64,000 nt of DNA from an uncultured Clostridia bacterium (GTDB lineage: Bacteria; Bacillota; Clostridia; Oscillospirales; Acutalibacteraceae): positions 1-64,000 of the forward strand of contig CANRNI010000003.1 in the NCBI GenBank assembly GCA_947631945.1, read 5' to 3'. The translations under genes and the position numbers were made by a program. This document shows positions 25,098-34,061 of this stretch, one piece after another. The notes below the pieces were generated by a model. The model ran no database searches. It worked only from the letters and a program-made list of their open reading frames with translations, and had not been told where the DNA came from. Within the stretch, counting starts at the first letter, position 1. The number at the start of each line of letters is the position of its first letter.

Positions 25098-25577
25098 ATG
25101 ATTGATTCTCTTGCAGACTGGGCGGCCGCGTTTTGCACGGTATCGGTAATATGCGCTTTCGGCACGTTCCTGATACCGAACGGCACCGTCAAAAAGACCG
25201 CAAATATTGTAATGACGCTGTTTATGCTGTCTGTCGCCGTAATACCATTTTCCGAGTATGATTTATCGGATATGTCCGAGATATTAGACGTCTCGTCGGA
25301 TATAACCGAAGATATGAACGAATATACTATGCGGCTTAACGAATACCTGTTGGAAAACGGAAAGCTGGTGACTAAGGAAAATATCGAATCATTGCTTGAT
25401 GAAATATGCGATGACGAATTTTCGGTTGAAATCGAAATGGAAATAAACAAGGACGGAAATCCCGAGCTTAAAAATACTGTTATCACCGTTTCAAAAAGCG
25501 ATTCATCAAAAATAATTATAATTAAATCAAAAGTAGCTTCTCTTACCGGAGAAACGCCGGAGGTCAAAATACAGTGA
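25098..25577 (+). CDS. spoIIIAF: stage III sporulation protein AF
   Basis: A 159-residue protein with two N-terminal membrane helices (about 4-24 and 32-50; FLIPNGTVKKTANIVMTLFML in part) and a soluble domain beyond residue 60. The soluble part resembles the ring-forming fold known from SpoIIIAF. GGACGTGAAA precedes the ATG. The stop overlaps the spoIIIAG start by 4 bases. Confidence 0.9.
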   Translation: MIDSLADWAAAFCTVSVICAFGTFLIPNGTVKKTANIVMTLFMLSVAVIPFSEYDLSDMSEILDVSSDITEDMNEYTMRLNEYLLENGKLVTKENIESLLDEICDDEFSVEIEMEINKDGNPELKNTVITVSKSDSSKIIIIKSKVASLTGETPEVKIQ

Positions 25578-26128
25578 TGAAAGCAAAAGAAATTTTTGAA
25601 AAAGTAAAAGGGGACAAAAAGCTTTTAATTATTGCCGCCGCAGGTTTTATTGGGATAATTATGCTGGTTTTGGGCGGATTTTCCGAAAGAAATAACGCCG
25701 TATCCCATAAGGAAAACGCGGATATAAACTCTGTAAACGGCGCGGAAAATGAAAAAACGCTTACCGCTTCAGATATCGAGGATTTTCTTGAAAAAAAGCT
25801 CACAGCCATCATCTCCGATGTGAGCGGAGCCGGTAAGGTTAACGTTATGGTAACGGTCGGCTCCTCGGGAGAATATATATACGCTGAAAACAGCAAGACG
25901 AAAAACGACTCCGATTCGTCGTCAAAAGACAGTGAAATAGTTATCTACGAATCTGCCGACAAGGGCGACAACGGGCTTGTGATAAGCGTAAAAAGTCCCG
26001 AAATTCTGGGGGTTGCGGTACTTTGCGAGGGAGGTGAAAGCTCTGTAGTAAAATCGGAAATCGTAAAACTTGTAACAAGCCTTTTCGGAATTGGCTCCGA
26101 CAGGGTTTATGTGGGCAGGAAAGCCTGA
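25574..26128 (+). CDS. spoIIIAG: stage III sporulation protein AG
   Basis: A 184-residue protein with one membrane helix (about 18-38) and an extracytoplasmic domain. SpoIIIAG is known to build a large ring in the intermembrane space. The stretch ISDVSGAGKVNVMVTVGSSGE (in part) and the C-terminal LLGVAVLCEGG-like segment (here ILGVAVLCEGGESSVVKSEI) identify the family. Its start overlaps spoIIIAF by 4 bases and spoIIIAH follows after 11 bp. Confidence 0.93.
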   Translation: MMKAKEIFEKVKGDKKLLIIAAAGFIGIIMLVLGGFSERNNAVSHKENADINSVNGAENEKTLTASDIEDFLEKKLTAIISDVSGAGKVNVMVTVGSSGEYIYAENSKTKNDSDSSSKDSEIVIYESADKGDNGLVISVKSPEILGVAVLCEGGESSVVKSEIVKLVTSLFGIGSDRVYVGRKA

Positions 26129-26139
26129 AAAATAGATTT

Positions 26140-26706
26140 TTGAAAAGGGGAAAAAACATGAAATTTTTAAAAAACAAAAAACACGCTGTACTTGCGGCTC
26201 TTGTTCTGATTTTGGGAGTGGCTGTAATGGCCAATTGGTATTATACCAATCCGGACAGCAAGGCGGCCGATTCCGCCGGAATGTCCGATGAGGACGCAAG
26301 CAACGTTAATTCAAAAAATCTCGGTGACGCGGTATATGTCGGCAGCAGCGAGGTAAGCGACGAATATTTCGCGGGCGCAAAGCTCTCAAGAGACGAATCG
26401 TATGATAAAGCCGTGGCAACTCTTAAAGAAATAATCGACACAAGCGATATTGACGAGCAATCGGTTCAGACAGCATCTGCGTCTATAAGCGCTATGTCGG
26501 AGAGAAAAATCGCGCAGGTCAACATAGAAAATCTTGTAAAAGCAAAAACAGGCAGTGAATGTGTTGCGGTAATATCCGACGACTCCGTTGAAATAATAGT
26601 AAAGGAAACCGCTTTGAATAGTGGAACCGTTCTTCAAATCAAAGAGATTGTAATGGATAATACTGATATCGAAGCGGAAAAAATTACAATAATCGGCGCA
26701 AAATAG
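26140..26706 (+). CDS. spoIIIAH: stage III sporulation protein AH
   Basis: A 188-residue protein: N-terminal membrane helix (about 9-27), an acidic/Ser-rich linker (about 35-75) and a C-terminal YscJ-like ring domain (about 80-188) with GSECVAVISDDSVEIIVK (in part). SpoIIIAH interacts across the intermembrane space with forespore SpoIIQ. AAAGGGG precedes the ATG. It ends the spoIIIA operon. The usual accB/accC/asp23 genes before nusB are absent. Confidence 0.93.
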   Translation: MKRGKNMKFLKNKKHAVLAALVLILGVAVMANWYYTNPDSKAADSAGMSDEDASNVNSKNLGDAVYVGSSEVSDEYFAGAKLSRDESYDKAVATLKEIIDTSDIDEQSVQTASASISAMSERKIAQVNIENLVKAKTGSECVAVISDDSVEIIVKETALNSGTVLQIKEIVMDNTDIEAEKITIIGAK

Positions 26707-26734
26707 TTGTTTATTTTTAATTTTATGCTATAAT
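26707..26734 (+). promoter_or_regulatory. promoter of the nusB operon
   Basis: TTGTTT (26707-26712), a 16-bp spacer and TGC-TATAAT (26729-26734), an extended -10 that compensates for the weak -35. It separates the housekeeping run from the sporulation operon. Confidence 0.6.
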
Positions 26735-26759
26735 AAATGCATAAAACCGAAAATCACCT

Positions 26760-26781
26760 TGCCTTCGGAGCTCCGAAGGCA
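26760..26781 (+). promoter_or_regulatory. perfect palindrome in the nusB leader
   Basis: A 22-base perfect palindrome (arms TGCCTTCGGAG and CTCCGAAGGCA) lies between the promoter and the CGGAGG ribosome site, with no T-run. It would form a very stable RNA hairpin or serve as a protein-binding dyad. It might also act as the spoIIIA operon end. Confidence 0.55.
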
Positions 26782-26809
26782 GATTGCCGTATACGGAGGT
26801 TAAAAAAAT

Positions 26810-27220
26810 ATGACGAGAAAAGAAGCAAGAGAGCAGGCGTTTATAATAATTTTTGAAAAGGAATTCAATTCCGATTATTCGCTTGATGAAATTATTGACG
26901 CGGCGAGGGACGCGGAGCTTTTTGAAGCGGACGAATTTGCTCGTTCGCTCTCCGAAAAAACGCTTTTGGGAATGGATATGCTTGACGATACCATAACGGC
27001 GAATCTGAAAGGCGGCTGGAAAATAAGCAGAATATCCAAGGTATCCTTGGCTATACTGCGCCTTGCCGTTTGTGAGATGATGAATTTCCCTGATATTCCC
27101 GTTTCCGTTTCCATAAACGAAGCAGTAGAGCTTGCAAAAAAATACGCGGCTGAGGAAGATTATTCCTTTGTGAACGGTCTGCTCGCCTCGGTAAGCAGAG
27201 AAATGGCGTCCAACGCCTGA
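26810..27220 (+). CDS. nusB: transcription antitermination factor NusB
   Basis: A 136-residue all-helical NusB: MTRKEAREQAFIIIFEKEF at the N-terminus, then GWKISRISKVSLAILRLAVCEM (in part), DIPVSVSINEAVELAKKY and FVNGLLASV near the end, all family hallmarks. It acts with NusE in rRNA antitermination. CGGAGG precedes the ATG. It heads an 11.5-kb collinear run that ends with tyrS. Confidence 0.96.
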   Translation: MTRKEAREQAFIIIFEKEFNSDYSLDEIIDAARDAELFEADEFARSLSEKTLLGMDMLDDTITANLKGGWKISRISKVSLAILRLAVCEMMNFPDIPVSVSINEAVELAKKYAAEEDYSFVNGLLASVSREMASNA

Positions 27221-27231
27221 AACTCAAGTAT

Positions 27232-28212
27232 ATGTCGGAAAGAAACGTTGCTGTGCTAAATTCTGAAAATTTATCAGATAATCTTTATCTGGGTATTGAT
27301 ACGAGTAATTACACTTCCTCCTGCGCGGTATACGACGGCAAAAACGATGCTTTTGACTCGCGGAAGAAGCTGCTGCCTGTGAAAAATGGTCAGAAAGGAT
27401 TAAGACAGTCCGACGCCGTTTTTCATCATACCGCCAATCTTCCGCCTCTGCTTTCGGATTTATGCGAAAAATATTCGCGGTCAATAAAATGCGTAAGCTA
27501 TTCATACGCTCCGCGAGATGCGTTAGGCTCGTATATGCCGTGTTTTTCCGTAGGCAAAGGCTATGCCAAAGTACTTGCGTCGTCCTTCGGCGCAAGTCTT
27601 TATCCGTTTTCGCATCAAGCGGGACATATCGCGGCGGCGGTTCGGGCGACGGGACAAACCTCTCTTTTGCAGAAAGAATTTATAGCTTTCCATGTTTCGG
27701 GCGGCACTACAGACGTTCTTCTTGTAAAGCCCGACGGCGAAAAAATTTTTGATATAACGGAAATCGCGTCCTCGCTTGATTTAAAAGCGGGACAAGCCGT
27801 AGACAGGGTCGGCGTTATGCTGGGACTGAAATTTCCTGCGGGTCCCGAGCTTGACAGACTTGCAAATAAAAGCGAAAAGGAGTATAATATAAAACCGTTC
27901 ATGAGGGACGGCTCCTGCAGCTTTTCCGGCGTCGAAAATAAATGCGGATATTTGCTGGACAGGGGAGAACCGCCGGAAAATATTGCCAAATACTGTATAG
28001 ACTACATATTTGCCTCCATAAAGGAAATGACGGCGTACGCCCTTAAAAAATACGGGAATTTGCCGATTATATACGCAGGCGGCGTTATGTCAAACTTAAT
28101 TATCCGCAAAAAAATCAAAGATGAGTTCGGAGGCTTCTTCGCTCCGCCCGAATATTCTTCCGATAACGCCGCAGGAACCGCGTATTTGGGCTTTCTTAAG
28201 GAGAATTTATAA
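27232..28212 (+). CDS. divergent TsaD/Kae1-family (peptidase M22-like) paralogue
   Basis: A 326-residue ASKHA-fold protein of the TsaD/Gcp/Kae1 group. It starts the fold at LYLGIDTSNYTSSCAVYD (about 18-35), has the metal-binding pair in SHQAGHIAAA (about 126-135), a phosphate loop FHVSGGTTDVLLV (about 149-161) and a second loop IYAGGVMSN near 283. True TsaD usually has NHxxGH and a GGxNxx motif, and here SHQAGH and GGVMSN replace them. The gene sits between nusB and xseA, not with tsaB/tsaE, and is shorter than TsaD. A role in t6A synthesis is therefore not assumed. Its start is 11 bp after nusB without a clear ribosome site, suggesting coupling. Confidence 0.85.
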   Translation: MSERNVAVLNSENLSDNLYLGIDTSNYTSSCAVYDGKNDAFDSRKKLLPVKNGQKGLRQSDAVFHHTANLPPLLSDLCEKYSRSIKCVSYSYAPRDALGSYMPCFSVGKGYAKVLASSFGASLYPFSHQAGHIAAAVRATGQTSLLQKEFIAFHVSGGTTDVLLVKPDGEKIFDITEIASSLDLKAGQAVDRVGVMLGLKFPAGPELDRLANKSEKEYNIKPFMRDGSCSFSGVENKCGYLLDRGEPPENIAKYCIDYIFASIKEMTAYALKKYGNLPIIYAGGVMSNLIIRKKIKDEFGGFFAPPEYSSDNAAGTAYLGFLKENL

Positions 28213-29433
28213 ATGGTCTCAAATTCAGCTTTAACTGTATCGCAGTTAAATATGTATGTAAAAATGATGTTCGAGTCCGATTCAAGGCTCAAGCGCATTT
28301 GCGTTGTCGGAGAAATTTCAAATTTTGTAAATCATTATAAAACAGGGCATTGTTATTTTTCATTAAAGGATTCCGATTCAAGCGTTAAAGCCGTAATGTT
28401 TGCGAGAAACGCCCAATTTTTGAAATTCAGGCCTGAAAACGGAATGAGAGTTTATGTGACAGGTAGAGTATCGGTATTTGAGCGCGACGGAGTTTATCAG
28501 CTTTATGCCGATTCAATGGAGCCGGAGGGCGCGGGCGCACTTATGCTCGCTTTTGAACAGCTTAAAAATAAGCTTGCGTCCGAAGGGCTTTTTGACGATA
28601 ACAGAAAAAGGGAAATTCCCGCGTTTCCTTTAAAAATAGCGGTGGTAACGTCGCCCGTGGGAGCTGCGGTTCAGGACGTTATAAACATACTTTCAAGACG
28701 TTTTCCGCTTACCGAAATGATATTGTGTCCCGTAGCTGTACAAGGAGTGAACTGCGCGAAGAAAAATATTTCGGCGCTGAAAAAACTTGAAAAAATAAAC
28801 GGTATAGACGTTATTATTCTTTGCCGCGGCGGAGGCTCGGTTGAAGATTTATGGGGCTATAACGATGAAAATCTTATCAGAGCCGTAGCCGCCTCAAAAG
28901 TACCTGTTATTACGGGAATCGGTCACGAAACGGATTTCACTTTGTGCGATTTTGCCGCCGATTTACGCGCTCCCACTCCGTCCGCTGCGGCTGAACTCGC
29001 CGTTCCCGATATCGAGGAGCTTTATCAGGTTACAGACGCTCTTATATCTCGGCTTTATAATTCCGTTGATAATTATATAAATAACTATGAAGAAAAATTT
29101 CTTAATTTAAAATACAGATTAAGTCTTTTAGAGCCCAAAAAAAAGCTCGAAAACAATATAACGGTCTTAGAAAGCTTAAATACGCGTCTTAACGCCGCGA
29201 AAGATAATATAATCCAAAAAAAAGAAGAAATTTTTAATATTCTCACCGAAAAATTAAGACTATTGAATCCTCTCGAAATGATAGCGAAAGGATATGTGCC
29301 GATATATGAAAACGGCAAAAGAGTAATAAAAGCAAAAGATTTAAAAATAAATTCCCTCGTCAGCATTAATTTTTCTGACGGCGGCGCATTATGCGAAGTA
29401 AAGGAAATAAGCTTGACATCAATAAATGAATAA
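28213..29433 (+). CDS. xseA: exodeoxyribonuclease VII large subunit
   Basis: A 406-residue XseA. An N-terminal OB-fold (about 1-100, with VGEISNFVNHYKTGHCYFSL in part) is followed by the catalytic domain with IAVVTSPVGAAVQDVI, IILCRGGGSVEDLW (about 198-211), the GIGHETDFTLCDFAADLRAPTP region (in part) and a coiled-coil C-terminus. It digests single-stranded DNA with XseB. AAGGAGA precedes the ATG immediately after the previous stop. xseB follows after 32 bp. Confidence 0.96.
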   Translation: MVSNSALTVSQLNMYVKMMFESDSRLKRICVVGEISNFVNHYKTGHCYFSLKDSDSSVKAVMFARNAQFLKFRPENGMRVYVTGRVSVFERDGVYQLYADSMEPEGAGALMLAFEQLKNKLASEGLFDDNRKREIPAFPLKIAVVTSPVGAAVQDVINILSRRFPLTEMILCPVAVQGVNCAKKNISALKKLEKINGIDVIILCRGGGSVEDLWGYNDENLIRAVAASKVPVITGIGHETDFTLCDFAADLRAPTPSAAAELAVPDIEELYQVTDALISRLYNSVDNYINNYEEKFLNLKYRLSLLEPKKKLENNITVLESLNTRLNAAKDNIIQKKEEIFNILTEKLRLLNPLEMIAKGYVPIYENGKRVIKAKDLKINSLVSINFSDGGALCEVKEISLTSINE

Positions 29434-29465
29434 CACGTAAAAAATTCAGAAAACGGGGAAGTAAT

Positions 29466-29666
29466 ATGGAAAGTCTTACTTATGAACAGGCGATAAAAAA
29501 ACTGGAAGAGAAAGTATCGGCGCTTGAAAAGGGCGATATGTCGCTTGACGATACTGTGAAGCTGTACGATGAGGCCGTAAAGCTGTCGGGTTATTGCGCG
29601 GCGATGTTAAACGGCGCAAAATTAAGGATTTCGGAGCTTTCGGAAAACGGAAAAGAGGAAATTTAA
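29466..29666 (+). CDS. xseB: exodeoxyribonuclease VII small subunit
   Basis: A 66-residue helical XseB: LTYEQAIKKLEEKVSALEKG at the N-terminus and SLDDTVKLYDEAVKLSGYC, the family signature. It binds the coiled-coil end of XseA. A GGGGAAG site precedes the ATG. ispA begins 1 bp after the stop. Confidence 0.95.
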   Translation: MESLTYEQAIKKLEEKVSALEKGDMSLDDTVKLYDEAVKLSGYCAAMLNGAKLRISELSENGKEEI

Positions 29667-29667
29667 A

Positions 29668-30528
29668 ATGAATGAAAACAACGATATTTTAAAGCGGCAC
29701 ACCGAATTTATCGAAAAAAATATAATGTCATATGTTCCAAAAACGGACGATGCGTACAATATAATAGAACAGGCTATGAAATATTCGCTTGAGAGCGGAG
29801 GGAAGCGTGTAAGACCTGTTCTTACGCTTGAATTTTGCCGTATATTGGGAGGAAACGCACAAGACGCGATGCCGTTTGCGGCGGCGGTCGAATTTATACA
29901 TACTTATTCTCTTATACACGACGATCTGCCCTGCATGGATAACGACGATATGCGCAGAGGCAAACCGTCTTCTCATATTAAATTCGGTGAAGCGAACGCT
30001 CTGCTTGCGGGAGACGCTCTTCTTACTCACGCTTTTTCTTGCGCCGCGAGCTCAGAGCTGTGCGGCAAACGCGTAAGAGAGGCGGTTTCCGCGCTTTCGG
30101 AATATGCCGGAGTAAACGGAATGATTGGCGGACAAATCGTCGATTTACAAGGTGAAAATAAGAGGTTTAACGCGGACGAGCTGTTTCTTATGGATAAATT
30201 AAAAACGTCTGCTCTTATTAAAGCCGCGTGTGTTCTCGGCTGTATTGCGGCAGACAGCATGGAAAGCATACCTGCGGCGGTTGATTTTGCGGAAAATCTT
30301 GGGCTGGCTTTTCAAATCGTGGACGATATTCTCGATTATCTCGAAGGTGAGACAAACAGCGATATAGTATCTGGTAAATCTACGTATGTTTCGCTTTTAG
30401 GGCTTGAAAACGCGCGCAAAAAAGCGGACGAATACACAGCCGCCGCGCTGGACGCTCTCGATAAGCTTGACGCCGATACATCATTTTTAAAAAACTTTGC
30501 GTTAAAGCTTCTAAAAAGAGAATCCTGA
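29668..30528 (+). CDS. ispA: polyprenyl (geranyl/farnesyl) diphosphate synthase
   Basis: A 286-residue trans-prenyltransferase. The first Asp-rich motif is DDLPCMDNDDMRRG (about 91-104), the second is QIVDDILDYLEG (about 216-227), and GGKRVRPVL (about 39-47) binds diphosphate. It condenses IPP with DMAPP and GPP toward farnesyl diphosphate. It is followed by dxs, the first enzyme of the MEP pathway, so precursor synthesis and chain growth are in one operon. Confidence 0.94.
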   Translation: MNENNDILKRHTEFIEKNIMSYVPKTDDAYNIIEQAMKYSLESGGKRVRPVLTLEFCRILGGNAQDAMPFAAAVEFIHTYSLIHDDLPCMDNDDMRRGKPSSHIKFGEANALLAGDALLTHAFSCAASSELCGKRVREAVSALSEYAGVNGMIGGQIVDLQGENKRFNADELFLMDKLKTSALIKAACVLGCIAADSMESIPAAVDFAENLGLAFQIVDDILDYLEGETNSDIVSGKSTYVSLLGLENARKKADEYTAAALDALDKLDADTSFLKNFALKLLKRES

Positions 30529-30561
30529 TATAGAAACGTTTGGAGATATTCGGAAAACATT

Positions 30562-32436
30562 ATGGAAGATAATCACATTCTTGAAAATATAAAAAAGCCG
30601 TCCGACGTAAAAAAGCTAAAGAAAAACGAGTTTCCCGAGCTTGCGAGGGAAATAAGAAGCGTACTTATAAATACGGTTTCCGAAACGGGAGGGCATTTAG
30701 CCTCAAATCTCGGAGTGGTCGAGCTGACAATAGCTCTGCACCGTGTTTTTAACTCTCCATACGATAAAATAATTTGGGACGTCGGGCATCAGGTATACGT
30801 CCATAAACTGCTTACGGGCAGATACGACAAATTTTCCACTCTCCGTCAGTGCGGAGGGCTTTCGGGCTTTTCATGTCCCGACGAGAGCGAGCACGATATA
30901 TTTTTCAGCGGTCACAGCAGTACCTCCGTTTCTGCGGCTTACGGCATTGCTCAGGCAAATAAGCTCAAAGGCAGCAAAAACTATGCAATAGCCGTAATAG
31001 GCGACGGCGCTTTTACCGGCGGCATGGTGTATGAAGCATTAAATAACGCCGGACGCGAAAGGTCGAGGCTTATTGTTATCCTTAACGATAACGATATGTC
31101 AATATCAAAAAACGTCGGCTCTCTTGCGAAGCACCTTGCGGTAATAAAAGCGCGTCCGTCATATTTCAGAATGAAAGCGAGAACGGAACGCGCCATAAAC
31201 AGAATCCCATTTATCGGCGTTAAGCTCTCAAACAGTATATTCAGACTTAAAACCGGCATAAAAAGATTGTTTTATAAATCAAGCACCATGTTTGAGGATT
31301 TGGGCTTCAGATATATGGGGCCCATTGACGGCCACAATACAGATGTGCTTATCGATGCCCTTGAGGGCGCGAAATCGGCGAATTTCCCTATTTTGCTCCA
31401 TATCAAAACAACAAAGGGCAAGGGCTACAATTTCGCGGAGCTTGAACCGAGCGTATTTCACGGTATATCCAAATTCGATATTGATACGGGAGAGTTCCAT
31501 TCCTCCGGCGCGAGCTTTTCGAGTGAATTTGGAGACGCTCTCTGCCGATTCGCGGGAAATGACAAGCGAATATGCGCCGTCACGGCGGCTATGTCTTTGG
31601 GAACGGGGCTTGAAAACTTTGAAAAGCAGTTTCCCGAGCGATTTTTCGACGTCGGCATAGCGGAGGAACACGCCGTAACATTTTGCTCCGGACTTGCAAA
31701 AGGCGGCATGGTTCCCGTTTTTGCCGTGTACTCGGCGTTTTTGCAGAGAAGCTACGACCAGATAGTCCATGACGCCGCGCTTCAAAGACTTAAAATAATT
31801 CTTGTTATTGACAGGGCAGGGTTTGTGACCGGCGACGGAGAAACACATCACGGTCTGCTCGACGTTCCGTTCCTTAATACGATTCCCGGCGTCACGATTT
31901 ATTCTCCCGCGACCTATAATGAAATGAAGAACGCGCTTTTTAAAGCCATATATCATGAAAATTCGGTAACTGCGGTAAGAATTTTTAAAGGAAGCGAACC
32001 GTTTCTTCCCGATGATTTTAAACAGTCCGCTGAGGATTTTGACATTTACGGAGACAGGGGAGCCGATATCGCTATAGTAACCTACGGCAGGCTTTTTGCT
32101 TTTGCCGCGAGGACTGTTAAAATTTTAAAAGAGAAAAATATTTCAGTTAAGGTAATAAAGCTCAATAAAATAAAGCCCATAAATCCCGCCGCCGTTTCCG
32201 AGGCTTCAAAATGCAAAAACGTTGTCTTTTACGAAGAAGGGGAAATGTCGGGCGGAACAGGCGAAATTTTTAATTTGATGTTGACAAATCTTCAATTTAA
32301 AGGTAAATTTATATTGAATGCCGTAAAAGATAAATTTGTTCACCACGCGACCGCGGAAATACTTATTAAGGAATTCGGATTCGATGAGAATTCAATGGCT
32401 GAATTTGTTTCGGAGGCGATATGCGATGAGCGATAA
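30562..32436 (+). CDS. dxs: 1-deoxy-D-xylulose-5-phosphate synthase
   Basis: A 624-residue thiamine-diphosphate enzyme that condenses pyruvate and glyceraldehyde-3-phosphate. The substrate histidine lies in ETGGHLASNLGVVELT (about 40-55), GHSST follows, and the ThDP motif is GDGAFTGGMVYEALNNAG (about 148-165) to NDND. The pyrimidine domain has FDVGIAEEHAVTFCSGLA (about 361-378), and DRAGFVTGDGETHHG (about 421-435) is conserved. A transketolase C-domain completes it. The end overlaps tlyA by 11 bases. Confidence 0.96.
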   Translation: MEDNHILENIKKPSDVKKLKKNEFPELAREIRSVLINTVSETGGHLASNLGVVELTIALHRVFNSPYDKIIWDVGHQVYVHKLLTGRYDKFSTLRQCGGLSGFSCPDESEHDIFFSGHSSTSVSAAYGIAQANKLKGSKNYAIAVIGDGAFTGGMVYEALNNAGRERSRLIVILNDNDMSISKNVGSLAKHLAVIKARPSYFRMKARTERAINRIPFIGVKLSNSIFRLKTGIKRLFYKSSTMFEDLGFRYMGPIDGHNTDVLIDALEGAKSANFPILLHIKTTKGKGYNFAELEPSVFHGISKFDIDTGEFHSSGASFSSEFGDALCRFAGNDKRICAVTAAMSLGTGLENFEKQFPERFFDVGIAEEHAVTFCSGLAKGGMVPVFAVYSAFLQRSYDQIVHDAALQRLKIILVIDRAGFVTGDGETHHGLLDVPFLNTIPGVTIYSPATYNEMKNALFKAIYHENSVTAVRIFKGSEPFLPDDFKQSAEDFDIYGDRGADIAIVTYGRLFAFAARTVKILKEKNISVKVIKLNKIKPINPAAVSEASKCKNVVFYEEGEMSGGTGEIFNLMLTNLQFKGKFILNAVKDKFVHHATAEILIKEFGFDENSMAEFVSEAICDER

Positions 32437-33223
32437 GATACGCCTCGATTCGAGGATTTTCGAGTTGGGACTTAGCGAAAGCCGTGAAAAAGCAAAAGCC
32501 TTTATTATGGCGGGGCAGGTTTACGTCAACGATGTAAAAACAGTAAAAGCCGGAGTAACGGTAAATCCCGAAGATAAAATCGAAGTGAGGGGCTCAAGCG
32601 AATTTGTAAGCCGGGGCGGATATAAGCTTAAAAAGGCGCTTAAAACGTTTCCCGTTTCGCTCCGAAACAAAATATGCATGGATATAGGAGCCTCGACGGG
32701 CGGTTTTACCGATTGTATGCTTCAAAACGGCGCGTCAAAGGTTTACAGCGTTGACGTCGGATACGGTCAGCTTGCTTGGAAGCTGAGAAGCGATCCGCGC
32801 GTAGTTAATCTTGAAAGAACAAACGTAAGATACATTACCGCCGAGCAGGTTCCCGATAAAATTGATTTCGCGTCCGTAGACGTTTCGTTTATATCTCTTT
32901 GTCTTGTTCTTCCGGCGGCTTTCCCTCTGCTTAGCGACAACGCGGAGTGCGTATGCCTTATAAAGCCGCAGTTTGAAGCCGGACGCGAAAAGGTCGGAAA
33001 AAAGGGCGTTGTAAGAGATAAGGCCGTTCATGCCGAGGTCATTGAAAAGATTTATAATTTCGCTTCGGAAATCGGATTTTCGGTACTCGGACTTGATTTT
33101 TCACCGATAAAGGGTCCCGAGGGCAATATAGAATATCTGATATACCTGAAAAAAGGCGGGACAGAAAGTGTTTCCGCCGATATCAAAGCGATTGTAGAAG
33201 CTTCTCATTCGGAGCTTGATTAA
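32426..33223 (+). CDS. tlyA: TlyA family S4/FtsJ-like rRNA methyltransferase
   Basis: A 265-residue protein: an S4 RNA-binding domain (about 4-65, with LGLSESREKAKAFIMAGQVYV in part) and a SAM-dependent Rossmann domain with MDIGASTGGFTDCML (about 84-98) and VDVGYGQL. TlyA methylates ribose of rRNA in some bacteria and is annotated hemolysin A in others. ATG 32426 is chosen because GGAGG lies 9 bases upstream, and the S4 domain starts there. Overlap with dxs suggests coupling. Confidence 0.94.
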   Translation: MSDKIRLDSRIFELGLSESREKAKAFIMAGQVYVNDVKTVKAGVTVNPEDKIEVRGSSEFVSRGGYKLKKALKTFPVSLRNKICMDIGASTGGFTDCMLQNGASKVYSVDVGYGQLAWKLRSDPRVVNLERTNVRYITAEQVPDKIDFASVDVSFISLCLVLPAAFPLLSDNAECVCLIKPQFEAGREKVGKKGVVRDKAVHAEVIEKIYNFASEIGFSVLGLDFSPIKGPEGNIEYLIYLKKGGTESVSADIKAIVEASHSELD

Positions 33224-33232
33224 GGAGTAGAT

Positions 33233-34042
33233 ATGAAAGTTGCGCTTATGCCGAATCCCACAAGAGAACAGGCAAAAGAAACTACCGATAAACTATGCAT
33301 TGCTCTTGATAAATTCGGAATTTCATACGATTTTGTATATGAAACAGATGAAATATCAGATTCGACCGATTTGGTCATAGCGATAGGCGGAGACGGCACA
33401 ATGATAAGAGCCGCAAAGCTCGCTCTGTTTAATGAAATACCTGTTTTGGGTGTAAACGCGGGAAATCTTGCGTTTCTTATGGGACTTGAAACAGATGAAA
33501 TGACGCTTCTCAATAAACTGCTTACGAAGGATTATTACATCGAAGAACGTCTTGTTGTAAGGATTGACGTTTTTAATAAGGAAAATGAATCGGTAATGTC
33601 CGATTACTGCATTAACGACGCTGTTTTTGCAAGGGGAGCCGCCATAAAGCTTTCTTCCTTTGAGCTTTACTGTGATTCAAGATTTATAAACAGCTACACT
33701 TCCGACGGTCTTATAATCGCTACGCCCACGGGCTCCACGGCGTATAATCTCGCGGCCGGAGGCCCCATTGTAGATCCGAGAGTGGAGGGTATAATTTTAT
33801 CCCCGATTTGTCCCCATTCTCTTGTTGAAAGAACCGTTCTTTTCAGCGCAAATTCCGTTCTTAAAATAAAAAATCCGGGCAATACCTCGAAAATACTCCT
33901 TTCATGCGACGGACGCGACTCTGTTGATTTTAACGAGGGCTACAGCGCCGAAATAAGGAAAGCGGATAAGAAAGCTAAATTTTTAAGACTTAAGGACGAT
34001 ACTTTTTTAGATATTCTCCATAAAAAAATGAAAATAAAATAG
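33233..34042 (+). CDS. nadK: NAD kinase
   Basis: A 269-residue ATP-NAD kinase. The GGDGTMIRAAK motif lies at about residues 54-64, the NAD-binding GVNAGNLAFL about 77-86, NDAVFARG near 131, and the TPTGSTAYNLAAGGPIV signature about 164-180. It supplies NADP. AAGGAG precedes the ATG. The order tlyA-nadK-argR-recN is typical for Firmicutes. Confidence 0.96.
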   Translation: MKVALMPNPTREQAKETTDKLCIALDKFGISYDFVYETDEISDSTDLVIAIGGDGTMIRAAKLALFNEIPVLGVNAGNLAFLMGLETDEMTLLNKLLTKDYYIEERLVVRIDVFNKENESVMSDYCINDAVFARGAAIKLSSFELYCDSRFINSYTSDGLIIATPTGSTAYNLAAGGPIVDPRVEGIILSPICPHSLVERTVLFSANSVLKIKNPGNTSKILLSCDGRDSVDFNEGYSAEIRKADKKAKFLRLKDDTFLDILHKKMKIK

Positions 34043-34061
34043 TGAAGGAAGGGGAGACGTT

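Noticed and set aside
31279-31956. 225-codon open frame antisense to dxs
   Set aside because: dxs is unmistakable on the other strand. The frame has no ribosome site or known motif.
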